From RI-153 sp963721725 (GTDB lineage Bacteria > Chloroflexota > Anaerolineae > Caldilineales > Caldilineaceae): 64,000 nt of DNA. The position numbers and the translations under genes are program-made. The notes beneath the pieces were generated by a model. It was not told the DNA's origin and did not search any database. It saw only the letters and a program-made list of their open reading frames with translations. The first letter of the stretch is position 1. The number at the start of each line of letters is the position of its first letter. Where the stretch lies: NCBI GenBank assembly GCA_963721725.1, contig CAVRLX010000024.1, forward strand, positions 124,001-188,000, in the 5' to 3' direction. Shown one piece after another: positions 53,820 through 62,628 of the stretch.

Positions 53820-54773
53820 GTGATTCGTCAGTTCCGTTTACAAGTCCGTTTACAATGGCTTGTCCTTGTTTTAGTTATAGTATTGACCGCTTGTACAAAC
53901 GACACGGCCTCGCCAGAAAATGACGATGGCAAACTTCAGATCGTCGCCACAGTAGGCCAAATCGGCGACTTGGCCGAGCGCATTGGCGGCGACCATGTTT
54001 CGGTGAGTACGTTAATGGGCGCAGGCATAGATCCGCATCAATACGTGGCAACCGAAGGCGACGTGGAACGGCTGCAAAACGCCGACATCATCTTTTACAA
54101 TGGCAACTTTTTGGAAGCGCGCATGGTGGAGATTTTCCATCAATTGAGCGAGCGCAAAACCGTTGTCCCCCTCACCGAACGTATCGATCAATCCCAACTG
54201 CTCGAGTGGGCACAATATAAACAGTACAAAGATCCGCATATTTGGTTTGGGATTCCCCAATGGGAGCAAGTTGCCGGCGTGATTCGGGACACGCTGATTG
54301 AAGTGGATCCTGATCATCGCCAAGCCTACACAGCCAATGCCGACGCCATGTTGGCGGACATGCAAGAACTGGACGCCTATGTGCGCGAGCAAGTGGCACG
54401 CCTGCCCGAAGCTCAGCGTATTCTTGTCACCGCCCACGATGCCTTTAATTATTTCGGCAAGACCTTTGGCTTCCAGGTGCGCGGTCTGCAAGGACTCAGC
54501 ACCGATTCCGAGGCCAGCACTGCTGATGTGCAAACATTGGCCCAATTCTTGGTGGATAATAAGATCCGCGCCGTCTTTATCGAGTCTTCTGTGGCCGTGC
54601 GCAATGTAGAGGCGCTGCGCGAAGCCGCCGCCGCCAAAGGCTGGGATGTAGTGATTGGTGGGCAGCTTTTCTCGGACACGATCGGCACGCCAGGCACGCC
54701 CGAAGGCACCTATGTGGGCATGTATCGCCATAACATCAACACCATTATCAACGCCCTGTTAGGAGAGGAATAG
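53820..54773 (+). CDS. Metal ABC transporter substrate-binding lipoprotein (Mn/Zn/Fe)
   Basis: A 317-residue cluster A-I (TroA/ZnuA/MntC-like) binding protein. The start is GTG at 53820 with AAAGG upstream. The signal ends in lipobox LTAC. Metal-ligand motifs: His in GIDPHQY, His in KDPHIWF, the late His in VTAHDAFNYFGKT, and an acidic end. There is no His-rich loop, which favours Mn or Fe over Zn. The ATPase gene follows after 4 bp. Confidence 0.9.
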   Translation: MIRQFRLQVRLQWLVLVLVIVLTACTNDTASPENDDGKLQIVATVGQIGDLAERIGGDHVSVSTLMGAGIDPHQYVATEGDVERLQNADIIFYNGNFLEARMVEIFHQLSERKTVVPLTERIDQSQLLEWAQYKQYKDPHIWFGIPQWEQVAGVIRDTLIEVDPDHRQAYTANADAMLADMQELDAYVREQVARLPEAQRILVTAHDAFNYFGKTFGFQVRGLQGLSTDSEASTADVQTLAQFLVDNKIRAVFIESSVAVRNVEALREAAAAKGWDVVIGGQLFSDTIGTPGTPEGTYVGMYRHNINTIINALLGEE

Positions 54774-54777
54774 CCCT

Positions 54778-55579
54778 ATGGCCGAGCAACCTTATGCCAT
54801 TGAAGTAGAAGATCTCACGGTGGCCTATAACGAGCAACCTGTGCTATGGGACATTGATCTGCATGTGCCAGAAGGTGCGCTGATGGCCGTGGTGGGGCCA
54901 AACGGGGCGGGCAAAAGCACGCTGATCAAAACAGTTTTGGGATTGGTGCAATCCGCCGCGGGCAAAGTGCGTATCTATGGCAAATCCTATGCCGAGCAGC
55001 GCCGTCTGGTGGGCTACGTTCCCCAGCGCGGCAGCGTGGATTGGGATTTCCCCACCAGTGTGTTAGACGTGGTGATGATGGGGCGCTATGGGCGGCTGGG
55101 CTGGCTTCGGCGACCCGGCCCGCGTGAATCGCGAGATGGCACTGGATGCTCTTTCCAAAGTCGGGATGGCTGACTATGCCGACCGCCAGATCAGCCAGCT
55201 TTCCGGCGGTCAACAACAGCGCACCTTCTTGGCGCGTGCGTTGGTGCAAGACGCCCAAATCTACTTTATGGACGAACCTTTCCAGGGCGTGGACGCTACC
55301 ACCGAGCGCGCCATTGTCGCCATCTTGAAAGAACTGAGCGCAACCAACAAAACCGTGGTCGTCGTCCACCACGATCTGCAAACCGTGGCCGAGTACTTCG
55401 ATTACGTGATGTTGCTCAACGTGCGGCGCATTGCCGCCGGACGTGTGGACGAGGTCTATACCTCGGAAAATCTACGGCGCACCTACGGCGGGCGCGTGGC
55501 TTTCATCCAAAAAACGGCCCCGCCCCAACCACCGGCCCCGGCCCGGCCCGAGTTGAGCATCCCGGCTCAGGGAGATTGA
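54778..55579 (+). pseudogene. Metal ABC transporter ATPase, one frameshift
   Basis: ABC ATPase that powers the importer. Walker A is GPNGAGKS, then the Q-loop in YVPQRGSVDWDFP. After VMMGRYGRLGWLRRPG the frame breaks at the CCC run 55119-55121 (one extra C) and resumes as RVNREMALDALSKVGM. The resumed part holds signature LSGGQQQR, Walker B IYFMDEPFQGVD and the H-loop VVVHHDLQT. Rejoined length is about 266 residues, normal. Single homopolymer insertion, probable assembly error because both permeases and the binding protein are intact. Its end abuts the first permease start. Confidence 0.85.
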
Positions 55580-55580
55580 T

Positions 55581-56753
55581 ATGGACCCTGCACAACAGCT
55601 CTTGCATAATCTCTTTTTCGACTACACCCTGCGGACTGTGGCCCTGGGCGCAGCCATCTTGGGCATTGTCAGCGGTGCGCTGGGATCCCACGCCATGTTG
55701 CGCCGCCAAAGTTTGCTGGGCGATGCGCTCTCCCACGCCGCGTTGCCCGGTGTCATCCTTGCCTTTTTGATCACCGGCGGTCTGAAAAACCAGGTCGTGC
55801 TCATGCTGGGGGCTGCCGGGGCTGGGCTGGCCGCGATCTTACTCCTTATCGGCATCAACCGCTATACCCGCATCAAAGAAGACAGCGCCCTAGGCATTAT
55901 CCTTTCGGTCTTTTTTGGCTTTGGGCTGTTGCTGCTCTCCTACATTCAACGCAACCCAGACGCACGCCAGGCCGGGCTGACCACCTTTCTCTTTGGGCAA
56001 GCCGCTACCTTGCTCCAGCGCGATGTGATTGTCATGGCGGCGTTTGGCGGTGTGGCGCTGCTCTTGTTGATGCTCTTTTGGAAGGAATTTAAGCTGCTCA
56101 GCTTTGATCGGGATTTTGGGGCCAGCTTGGGCTTTCCCATGCAGTGGCTGGAAATTCTGCTCACCGGGCTGCTTGTGATCGCCGTGGTCATCGGGCTACA
56201 AGCCGTGGGCGTGATCCTCATGAGCGCAATGGTGGTGGCCCCGGCTGCCGCCGCCCGCCAATGGACCAACCGGCTGGGCATCATGGTCTTGCTATCGGCC
56301 ATCTTTGGGGCAATCTCCGGTGTCAGCGGCGCGCTGATCAGCAGCTTGGGCAGTGGTCTTTCCACTGGCCCCGTCATTGTGCTTTGTATCAGCACCATTG
56401 TCTTGATTTCGCTGTTGCTGGCCCCCAACCGCGGCCTGCTCTGGAACTGGCTGCGCCAACGCCGCAACCGTCGCCATCTGCGCACGCAACAAGTGCTGGA
56501 AGGTCTCTACCTGTTGGCCGAGAGCCACGCCGATCCCGAACATCCGCACTCCATAGGTGCGTTGCGCGTTTTGGGGGCGGGGGAACGCGGCGTGCGCCAT
56601 ACGCTGCAATATTTGGCCGCCGAAAACCTTGTGCGCCATGTGGACAGCGACCGCTGGGCGCTGACCACCGCCGGTGTCGAATCGGCCCGCCAAGCCGCTG
56701 CCAACCGCAACGGCGCGGCATTTACCCCCCAACGCCAGGGAGATTCCCAATGA
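55581..56753 (+). CDS. Metal ABC transporter permease with C-terminal winged-helix-like extension
   Basis: A 390-residue membrane protein. Residues ~1-285 have eight or nine helices of the ABC-3 permease family, with LRRQSLLGDALSHAALPG (inner loop) and VGVILMSAMVVAPAAAARQ. An extra ~95-residue soluble tail (TQQVLEGLYLLAES, then GVRHTLQYLAAENLVR and ALTTAGVESARQAA) resembles a winged helix similar to DtxR N-domains. It may sense metal or bind DNA, or it may be a leftover fusion. Its stop overlaps the next permease start by four bases. Confidence 0.88.
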   Translation: MDPAQQLLHNLFFDYTLRTVALGAAILGIVSGALGSHAMLRRQSLLGDALSHAALPGVILAFLITGGLKNQVVLMLGAAGAGLAAILLLIGINRYTRIKEDSALGIILSVFFGFGLLLLSYIQRNPDARQAGLTTFLFGQAATLLQRDVIVMAAFGGVALLLLMLFWKEFKLLSFDRDFGASLGFPMQWLEILLTGLLVIAVVIGLQAVGVILMSAMVVAPAAAARQWTNRLGIMVLLSAIFGAISGVSGALISSLGSGLSTGPVIVLCISTIVLISLLLAPNRGLLWNWLRQRRNRRHLRTQQVLEGLYLLAESHADPEHPHSIGALRVLGAGERGVRHTLQYLAAENLVRHVDSDRWALTTAGVESARQAAANRNGAAFTPQRQGDSQ

Positions 56754-57856
56754 CCATTACCCAAATTGAAATTCAACTCGTGGCTGCGGTGGTGGCTGTG
56801 GCCTGTGCGTTGCCCGGCGTTTTTCTCGTCCTGCGCCGCATGGCCATGATGAGTGACGCCATTAGTCACACAGTGCTCTTGGGAATTGTGCTGGCCTTTT
56901 TCATCTCCGGTTCGCTCCAATCGCCGCTGTTGATTGTGGGTGCAGCCGCCATGGGCTTGATCACTGTAGCCCTGGTGGAAACGCTCAACCGCACTCGCCT
57001 TGTCAAACAAGACGCCGCGATCGGGCTGGTCTTCCCGGCCCTTTTCAGCATCGCCGTGATCCTGATCTCGCGTTATGCCCGCGGTGTGCATCTAGACGTA
57101 GACGCTGTTCTGCTGGGCGAACTTGCCTTTGCCCCTTTCGACCGGCTCGAATTCTGGGGGCTGGATCTGCCCACGTCGCTGGTCACCATGAGCGTAATTT
57201 TACTGATCAACCTGCTCTTTATCGCGCTCTTTTACAAAGAACTAAAACTCGCCACCTTTGACCCCGGATCGGCCGCCACATTGGGATTCTCGCCTGTTTT
57301 GCTCCACTATGGCCTCATGGGGCTGGTCTCAATTACCGCCGTGGGTGCGTTTGACGCTGTCGGTTCGATTCTCGTCGTGGCGTTGATGATCGCCCCTGCG
57401 GCCTCGGCCTATCTGCTCACCGACGACCTGCGCCGCATGATCGGCTATAGCGCGCTGATCGGAGCCTTTAGCGCCATCAGCGGCTATTGGCTGGCGCGCT
57501 TCCTCGACGCCAACATTGCCGGATCAATGGCAACCATCACCGGTGTCGTCTTTTTGCTGATCTTTCTCCTTGCCCCGCAGCGTGGTGTCGTGGCTGTAAT
57601 GCGCCGACGTGCCCGTCAGCGCTGGACCTTTGCCCAGGCGGCCCTGGCGATCCACCTCTTTAACCACGAGGAGACATCCGTAGAATCCGACGAAAACCGC
57701 CTTGATCATCTCACCGAACATCTGCATTGGGATCCAGCCTTCGCCCACCAAGTGGTGCAGAGCGCGCAACGTCAGAACCTCATCGAACGCAACAACGGCC
57801 ACCTGATCTTGACCCATGAGGGCCGCGCCCTGGCCCAAACGATGATGGAGCGGTAA
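56750..57856 (+). CDS. Second metal ABC transporter permease with C-terminal helix-turn-helix-like extension
   Basis: A 368-residue ABC-3 family permease, paralogous to the upstream one, so the importer probably works as a heterodimer. Family features: LRRMAMMSDAISHTVLLGIV and GAFDAVGSILVVALMIAPAAS. After ~285 residues a soluble tail (AQAALAIHLFNHEETSVESD, then VVQSAQRQNLIERNNGHLIL) again looks like a small winged helix, though shorter and different from that of the first permease. The ATG at 56750 overlaps the upstream stop (ATGA). The gene ends the metal operon. Confidence 0.88.
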   Translation: MTITQIEIQLVAAVVAVACALPGVFLVLRRMAMMSDAISHTVLLGIVLAFFISGSLQSPLLIVGAAAMGLITVALVETLNRTRLVKQDAAIGLVFPALFSIAVILISRYARGVHLDVDAVLLGELAFAPFDRLEFWGLDLPTSLVTMSVILLINLLFIALFYKELKLATFDPGSAATLGFSPVLLHYGLMGLVSITAVGAFDAVGSILVVALMIAPAASAYLLTDDLRRMIGYSALIGAFSAISGYWLARFLDANIAGSMATITGVVFLLIFLLAPQRGVVAVMRRRARQRWTFAQAALAIHLFNHEETSVESDENRLDHLTEHLHWDPAFAHQVVQSAQRQNLIERNNGHLILTHEGRALAQTMMER

Positions 57857-57929
57857 CGGCAGGCATGGCAACTTTGCATCAAATCATACGTAGTAGAGTC
57901 TGCGCTTAGGATAAAATCGACTCACGATA

Positions 57930-58003
57930 CAGGTGCGTCGCATTCGCCAGGAGTAGTATTGGGTGTGGAAAGCGTGTGTGGCGAGTGCGTCGCACCCTAG
58001 ACA
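57930..58003 (+). repeat. Dispersed palindromic repeat, copy 4
   Basis: CAGGTGCGTCGCATTCGCCA opens the left arm, and GTGGCGAGTGCGTCGCACC closes the right; the central part differs from other copies. It lies in the 250-bp gap between the metal operon and the MFS gene. Confidence 0.85.
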
Positions 58004-58015
58004 TATATATAGCTC

Positions 58016-58043
58016 GAAGCGGCCTCAATATTGAGGCCGCTTC
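58016..58043. terminator. 28-bp perfect palindrome
   Basis: GAAGCGGCCTCAATATTGAG with its mirror completes a 28-bp self-complementary sequence (58016-58043), followed by a short TTT. It stands 12 bp after the repeat copy and before the MFS gene, and may end the metal operon transcript. Confidence 0.6.
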
Positions 58044-58109
58044 TTTGACTTGCCCTGCACAGATCAGCGAAAATAGTACTTTGCCTTCCTATTCAACGGA
58101 GTTGAACCC

Positions 58110-59366
58110 ATGCCCGCTACCTCGCCCACGAAACTGTATTATGGCTGGATCGTTGTTGCCGTCGCGGCCCTGGTCGCTCTGCTAGCCGCAGCCAACCGCT
58201 CGGCTCCTGGCGTTTTCATCATGCCACTGCACCAAGAGACCGGCTGGGACATTTCTACAATTTCGATAGCCGTAGCCATGGGGCTGTTGGTGTTGGGGCT
58301 TGTTGCGCCGATTAGTGGGCGGCTCATGGATACCCTCGGCCCGCGCAAGGTGACACTAGTAGCACTGCTGCTCACCGCCGTCGCCATGATCGCCAGCGCT
58401 TTTGTGCAAACGCCCTGGCAATTGGCCCTGCTTTGGGGGGCTTTTAGTGGCGTCGGTACAGGCATGGTCGCCAGCGTCCTCGGTGTCACTGTGGCGAACC
58501 GCTGGTTTCATGAACGGCGCAGTTTGGTGGTGGGCATCTTTGGCGCATCCACCTCCGCCGGACAGTTGATCTTTGCGCCCACGTTGATGATCATGGCGAC
58601 TACGGTGGGCTGGCGCATGAGTTCGATTGCGCTGGGCGTGCTGGCCCTGCTTGCCTTGATTCCTGTTCTGCTCTGGCTGCGCAATGAACCCGCCGAACTG
58701 GGCATGGTCCCGCTGGGATCACAGCCGGGGACAGCGGTAGGCACGGCCCGCGCCGCTGCCGATCCCCATATTATGAAGAAAGCTGTGCGCTCGTCTGAAT
58801 TCTGGCTGCTCTGCACCACATTCTTTGTCTGCGGAGCCACCTCCAACGGCATCGTCGGCACGCACCTGATCCCGCACTCTGTCGATCACGGCATCGCCCA
58901 GCCCGTGGCCGCGGGCATGTTGGCCCTCATGGGCGGCATGAACTTTATCGGCACGCTGGCCTCGGGCTGGCTCACCGACCGCTATGATCCGCGGAAGTTG
59001 CTCTTTATCTACTATAGCTTCCGCGGCATCTCGCTGCTCTTCTTGCCCTCTGTCACCGAGCCGATGGGGTTGGCCGCCTTTGCCATCCTCTTTGGGCTGG
59101 ACTACATCGCCACGGTTCCGCCCACCACGGCGCTGGTGGCCGATAACTTTGGCCGCCGCAATGTGGGCACAGTCTATGGCTGGGTCTTCTGTTCGCACCA
59201 AATCGGCGCGGCGCTGGCGGCCTATCTCGGCGGTATTGCGCGTGACACGTTGGGCGATTACGGCATGGCTTTTCTGGTGGCTGGCGTTGTGGCGGGGATG
59301 GGCGCGCTCTTCTCGTTGATGATCAAACGGGCGCAAGCCGTGGCGGTGGTGACGGCAGGGGATTAA
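58110..59366 (+). CDS. MFS transporter (oxalate/formate-antiporter-like)
   Basis: A 418-residue major-facilitator protein with about 12 helices in two halves. MFS signs: GRLMDTLGPRKV between helices 2 and 3, and SGWLTDRYDPRKLLF in the second half. The overall pattern (YYGWIVVAVAALVALLAA at the start) is typical of the oxalate/formate antiporter group, whose substrates vary. A CGGAG site precedes the ATG. The stop abuts that of the convergent SDR gene. The substrate is unknown. Confidence 0.85.
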   Translation: MPATSPTKLYYGWIVVAVAALVALLAAANRSAPGVFIMPLHQETGWDISTISIAVAMGLLVLGLVAPISGRLMDTLGPRKVTLVALLLTAVAMIASAFVQTPWQLALLWGAFSGVGTGMVASVLGVTVANRWFHERRSLVVGIFGASTSAGQLIFAPTLMIMATTVGWRMSSIALGVLALLALIPVLLWLRNEPAELGMVPLGSQPGTAVGTARAAADPHIMKKAVRSSEFWLLCTTFFVCGATSNGIVGTHLIPHSVDHGIAQPVAAGMLALMGGMNFIGTLASGWLTDRYDPRKLLFIYYSFRGISLLFLPSVTEPMGLAAFAILFGLDYIATVPPTTALVADNFGRRNVGTVYGWVFCSHQIGAALAAYLGGIARDTLGDYGMAFLVAGVVAGMGALFSLMIKRAQAVAVVTAGD

Positions 59367-60116
59367 CTATAACTTCTCAAACAACGTGCGCCGCATCACC
59401 CGCTCCACCACATTGGGGAAGAGGCACGCAGCCACAGCGGAGATCTTGTTCACGGGGCCGGGGATCAGCGTCCACCGCCGGCGCGGAATGGCGTCCAAAA
59501 TCTGACGGGCCAGTTCTTCGGGCGGCATGCGCTTGGCCTCGCGGCTGTTGTCCGGGCTATAGCGGCGGGCGTGGGCCGTGCGTGTGGGGCCAGGGAAGAT
59601 CGTCAATACATGGACATTTTGCGGGGCCAGCGCCACCCGCAAACTGCGCGCATACGAAGCCAGCCCATCTTTGGTGGCGGCATAGACCGCCGCGCCGGGA
59701 TAGCTGGCATAGTGCGAAAGCGACGAAATCAGCACCACCGAGCCGCCCGGCTGCAACCGATCCGCCCGCAGCAGCCCGGCTGTGATCACCAGCGGCGCAG
59801 TGAGGTTAATGGCAATCACCGCCGATTGACGCTCAAAGGGGATTTCGCCAAAACGCCCCACGGCATTGATCCCGGCGTTGTGAATCACCAAATCAAAGGG
59901 GGGCTGCGTCGCCAATTCGCCAACCAACCGATCCACATCGTCCGCTTGGCTTAAGTCCGCTTGCACAAAATCTACATCTTCCCCCAGCGCCGCCGCCGTC
60001 TGTGCCGAGCGTTCTGCGTCCACATCCACCCCCAGCACCGCATAGCCCGCCGCCACACAGCGCTCGGCCAGCGCCCGCCCAATCCCATCCGCCGCGCCTG
60101 TGATCAATGCCCGCAT
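59367..60116 (-). CDS. Short-chain dehydrogenase/reductase
   Basis: A 249-residue classical SDR: TGAADGIG cofactor motif, NAGINAVG, active-site SSLSHYA and YAATKDGLASYA (Tyr-x-x-x-Lys). The C-terminal tail (AVAACLFPNVVERVMRRTLF) is amphipathic and may touch membrane. It resembles DltE/YqjQ-type SDRs. It lies downstream of the cyclase gene by about 95 bp on the same strand. Substrate unknown. Confidence 0.85.
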   Translation of the reverse strand: MRALITGAADGIGRALAERCVAAGYAVLGVDVDAERSAQTAAALGEDVDFVQADLSQADDVDRLVGELATQPPFDLVIHNAGINAVGRFGEIPFERQSAVIAINLTAPLVITAGLLRADRLQPGGSVVLISSLSHYASYPGAAVYAATKDGLASYARSLRVALAPQNVHVLTIFPGPTRTAHARRYSPDNSREAKRMPPEELARQILDAIPRRRWTLIPGPVNKISAVAACLFPNVVERVMRRTLFEKL

Positions 60117-60211
60117 CTAACCCATCCCTTCCTATACGGTCGTGCGCTTTGGGGCATTTTCCGGGCGGCGAGATTGTCGCGGTGTTTGCCACGCTGTCTG
60201 AATCATCTGAG

Positions 60212-60859
60212 TCACACTACTTCTTCAATCGCCACGGCGCGCACAGGGCAGCCGTCGCAGCCACGGATTTTGAGCGGCAGGGCAATAAATTGCACAGTCG
60301 GCGCGGTGATCTGATCCAAATGGGCCAGCCCTTCGACAATGACCACGCCAGCGCGCAGCAAAATCTGATGCACCTCGGTGAGTTCGGCCTTGTTTTCCGG
60401 GCGCAACGAAGCCACTGAGGGCTGTTCCACGCCCACAAGGGCGACGCCGCGCTCCACCAACCAGCGCGCCAACTCCGCCGAAATGCGCGGCATGTGGGTG
60501 CGATAGTCATCTTGCTCGGCGTGTTTGTACCAATCGGTGCGCAGCAACAGGCGCGTCCCCGCGCCAATGGGATCCGCCACCGCCGCCAGATCAGCCACGC
60601 TGAGCAGCCCGTTGGGGTCAACATGAGTTACGTTCACCACCAGCGCCGGGCCGATCAGCGTCTCCAGCGCAATGGTGTCAATGGTCTTGCCGCCGTCCAC
60701 AAAGTGCAGGGGCGCGTCCATGTGTGTGCCGGCGTGGCTATAAAGATGCACCGTCGTGGTGTTATAGCCCGCGCTGGCAATCGTCGAGTGCGGTTCCGTG
60801 CTGACACCGCGCATACCGTGATAGAGGGGGAGGGAGAGATCAATGATTCGTTGGGGCAT
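60212..60859 (-). CDS. Cyclase-family / kynurenine-formamidase-like metal hydrolase
   Basis: A 215-residue protein. The start at MPQRIIDLSLPLYHGM (60859) is preferred over a longer frame. The family metal motif SHAGTHMDAPLHF (HxGTHxDxPxHF) is intact, and DTIALETLIGPALVV follows. Such enzymes hydrolyse amide or lactone substrates such as N-formylkynurenine. There are no other tryptophan-degradation genes nearby, so the substrate is open. A simple palindrome lies in the gap to the upstream glutamine synthetase gene. Confidence 0.85.
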   Translation of the reverse strand: MPQRIIDLSLPLYHGMRGVSTEPHSTIASAGYNTTTVHLYSHAGTHMDAPLHFVDGGKTIDTIALETLIGPALVVNVTHVDPNGLLSVADLAAVADPIGAGTRLLLRTDWYKHAEQDDYRTHMPRISAELARWLVERGVALVGVEQPSVASLRPENKAELTEVHQILLRAGVVIVEGLAHLDQITAPTVQFIALPLKIRGCDGCPVRAVAIEEVV

Positions 60860-60886
60860 GGTAGGGAGTAGGGATTGGTGAGTGGT

Positions 60887-60926
60887 GATTGGCGATTGGG
60901 GGCGGACAAGTACCCAATCGCCAATC
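60887..60926. repeat. 14-bp palindrome upstream of the cyclase gene
   Basis: GATTGGCGATTGGG (60887-60900) pairs exactly with 60913-60926. The left arm sits within a run of GGGAGTAGGGATTGGTGAGTG-like words. It occupies the gap between the glutamine synthetase stop and the cyclase start and may act as a terminator. Confidence 0.5.
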
Positions 60927-60933
60927 GCTGCTT

Positions 60934-62295
60934 TTAATAAATCGACAAATACCGATCCAGTTCCCACTGGGTTACGTAAATCCGGTATTGGTCCCATTCC
61001 TGGGTTTTGGCTTCAATGAACCGCTCGTAGACGTGCTGGCCCAGAGCTTCTTGCATGACGGCGCTCTCTTTGAGTGCGTCCAGCGCTTCGCCCAAACTAC
61101 CGGGCAGAATATCCAGCCCGGCGCGCGTTCCATCCATCTGATAGAGATCTTCCTCGGCGGGCAGAGGCGGTTCCAGTTTGCGTTCAATCCCATCCAGCCC
61201 GGCAGCCAACATCACGGCAAAGGCCAGATAGGGGTTGGCGCTGGGATCGGGACAGCGTAGTTCGCAGCGTGTGCTCTGCGGGCGGTTGCGCGAGATGCGC
61301 GGAATGCGGATCAGGGCGCTGCGATTGGTGCGCCCCCACGAAATATAGACGGGAGCTTCATAGCCAGGGACCAGCCGTTTATAGCTGTTGACCAGCGGGG
61401 CCAGGATCGCCGTCATGGCTTGGGCATGGACAAGTTGCCCGGCGATGAAGTGCAGTGCGGTGTCACTTAGCCCATATTCATTGTCCGGGTTGGACATAGA
61501 GGTCTGGTTGCTTTTGGATTTCCACAGGCTTTGGTGAACGTGCATGCCAGAACCGTTGATGCCTGTAATGGGTTTGGGCATAAAGGTGCAGTGCAGCCCG
61601 TTCTTTTGGGCAATCGCTTTGGTGGTGATCCGAAAAGTCATAGCATTATCGGCGGCAGCCAGGGCAGGACCATAGCCAAAGTCGATCTCGCTTTGCCCGC
61701 TCGCCACCTCGTGATGAGCCGCTTCGACGCGGATGCCCAGCGCACTGAGCGCGTCGATCATCTGGCGGCGCACGCTGTGGGCCAGATCCGTGCTGACGTC
61801 AAAATAGCCGGCTGCGTCGTGGGGCGTCAGCGGATAGAGACCGCCCTCTTTGTGTACCCGAAAAAGGAAAAATTCCAGTTCGGGGCCAACCATAAAATCA
61901 AACCCCAAACTCTTGGCACGGTCCAGTTGGCGGCGCAACACGTGCCGCGGATCACCGGCAAAGGGCACACCGTCCGGCGTAAAGACATCGCAGATCACGC
62001 GCGCCGTGGAAAGTTCCATCTCCCAGGGGATGGGCGCGAACGTTTCCAGATCGGGAACCAGATACATATCACTTTCGGCAACGCGGGCGAAGCCTTCCAC
62101 CGAGCTACCATCGAACCAGACCCCCTGGTCCACGGCCTGATCCCAATGTTCCACGGGGATGGTGACCTGCTTCATAATCCCGATAATGTCGCTAAATTGC
62201 AGGCGGATGAAACGAATATTATTGCGTTTGACCACGTCATCAATGGCCGCCAATTGATCACTGCGGTCTGCTGAGGTAAGCATGTCGTATAACAT
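60934..62295 (-). CDS. Glutamine synthetase, type I family
   Basis: A 453-residue ATP-dependent enzyme making glutamine from glutamate and ammonia (or a related gamma-glutamyl ligase). Seen: the N-terminal beta-grasp domain with DGSSVEGF, the ATP-binding block MPKPITGINGSGMHVHQSLW, the metal-binding EAAHHEVASGQSEIDF, and NSYKRLVPGYEAPV with the ending NRSALIRIPR. No adenylylation site could be confirmed. A second glutamine synthetase gene follows upstream on the same strand, so this may be a specialised paralogue. The start at 62295 is plausible but not certain. Confidence 0.92.
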   Translation of the reverse strand: MLYDMLTSADRSDQLAAIDDVVKRNNIRFIRLQFSDIIGIMKQVTIPVEHWDQAVDQGVWFDGSSVEGFARVAESDMYLVPDLETFAPIPWEMELSTARVICDVFTPDGVPFAGDPRHVLRRQLDRAKSLGFDFMVGPELEFFLFRVHKEGGLYPLTPHDAAGYFDVSTDLAHSVRRQMIDALSALGIRVEAAHHEVASGQSEIDFGYGPALAAADNAMTFRITTKAIAQKNGLHCTFMPKPITGINGSGMHVHQSLWKSKSNQTSMSNPDNEYGLSDTALHFIAGQLVHAQAMTAILAPLVNSYKRLVPGYEAPVYISWGRTNRSALIRIPRISRNRPQSTRCELRCPDPSANPYLAFAVMLAAGLDGIERKLEPPLPAEEDLYQMDGTRAGLDILPGSLGEALDALKESAVMQEALGQHVYERFIEAKTQEWDQYRIYVTQWELDRYLSIY

Positions 62296-62465
62296 GAATG
62301 CAATCTATCTCCCTTCTGTACACAGAGAAAAATAATGGGTGAAGGTGAGGATCGGCCTGTTGGGTGCAGTGGACAGAATTTTATCATGCTTCTGTGCCCA
62401 CGATCAACAGCTTTTCATCAACGTATAATAAAAAAGAGCGTGTCGTAAAAAAACGTGTGGTAAAA
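62296..62465. other. Gap before the two glutamine synthetase genes
   Basis: Part of the 333-bp gap 62296-62628. No gene is visible. The remainder holds a terminator (62462-62505) and a dispersed repeat (62520-62596). Confidence 0.4.
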
Positions 62466-62505
62466 AAAAGGACAGCAGCCAGTCCACTCCGGGCTGCTGC
62501 TGTCC
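62462..62505 (-). terminator. Intrinsic terminator of the second glutamine synthetase gene
   Basis: On the minus strand GGACAGCAGC (62505-62496) pairs with GCTGCTGTCC (62479-62470), followed by eight T (62469-62462). It ends transcription of the gene at 62629-64000, so the two synthetases are separate units. Confidence 0.85.
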
Positions 62506-62519
62506 TCAAAATTTCCTAA

Positions 62520-62596
62520 CTGTTCAGGTGCGACGCACTCGCCAGGACAAGATCGGGCTAGAAATTCTGTGTGGCGAGTGCGTCGCACCCTGGACA
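62520..62596 (+). repeat. Dispersed palindromic repeat, copy 5 (reference copy)
   Basis: CTGTTCAGGTGCGACGCACT opens the left arm, then GATCGGGCTAGAAATTCTG in the centre, and GGCGAGTGCGTCGCACCCTG closes the right. Arms of about 19 bp pair perfectly around CGCACTCGCCA. This is the best-kept of the copies. Confidence 0.9.
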
Positions 62597-62628
62597 TGAA
62601 TAGATACAAAATTTCTCAAAAAGAGAGG

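Noticed and set aside
19591..62596. CRISPR array from the repeated TGCGACGCACTCGCC words
   Set aside because: Copies are kilobases apart, palindromic, and lack spacers or cas genes.
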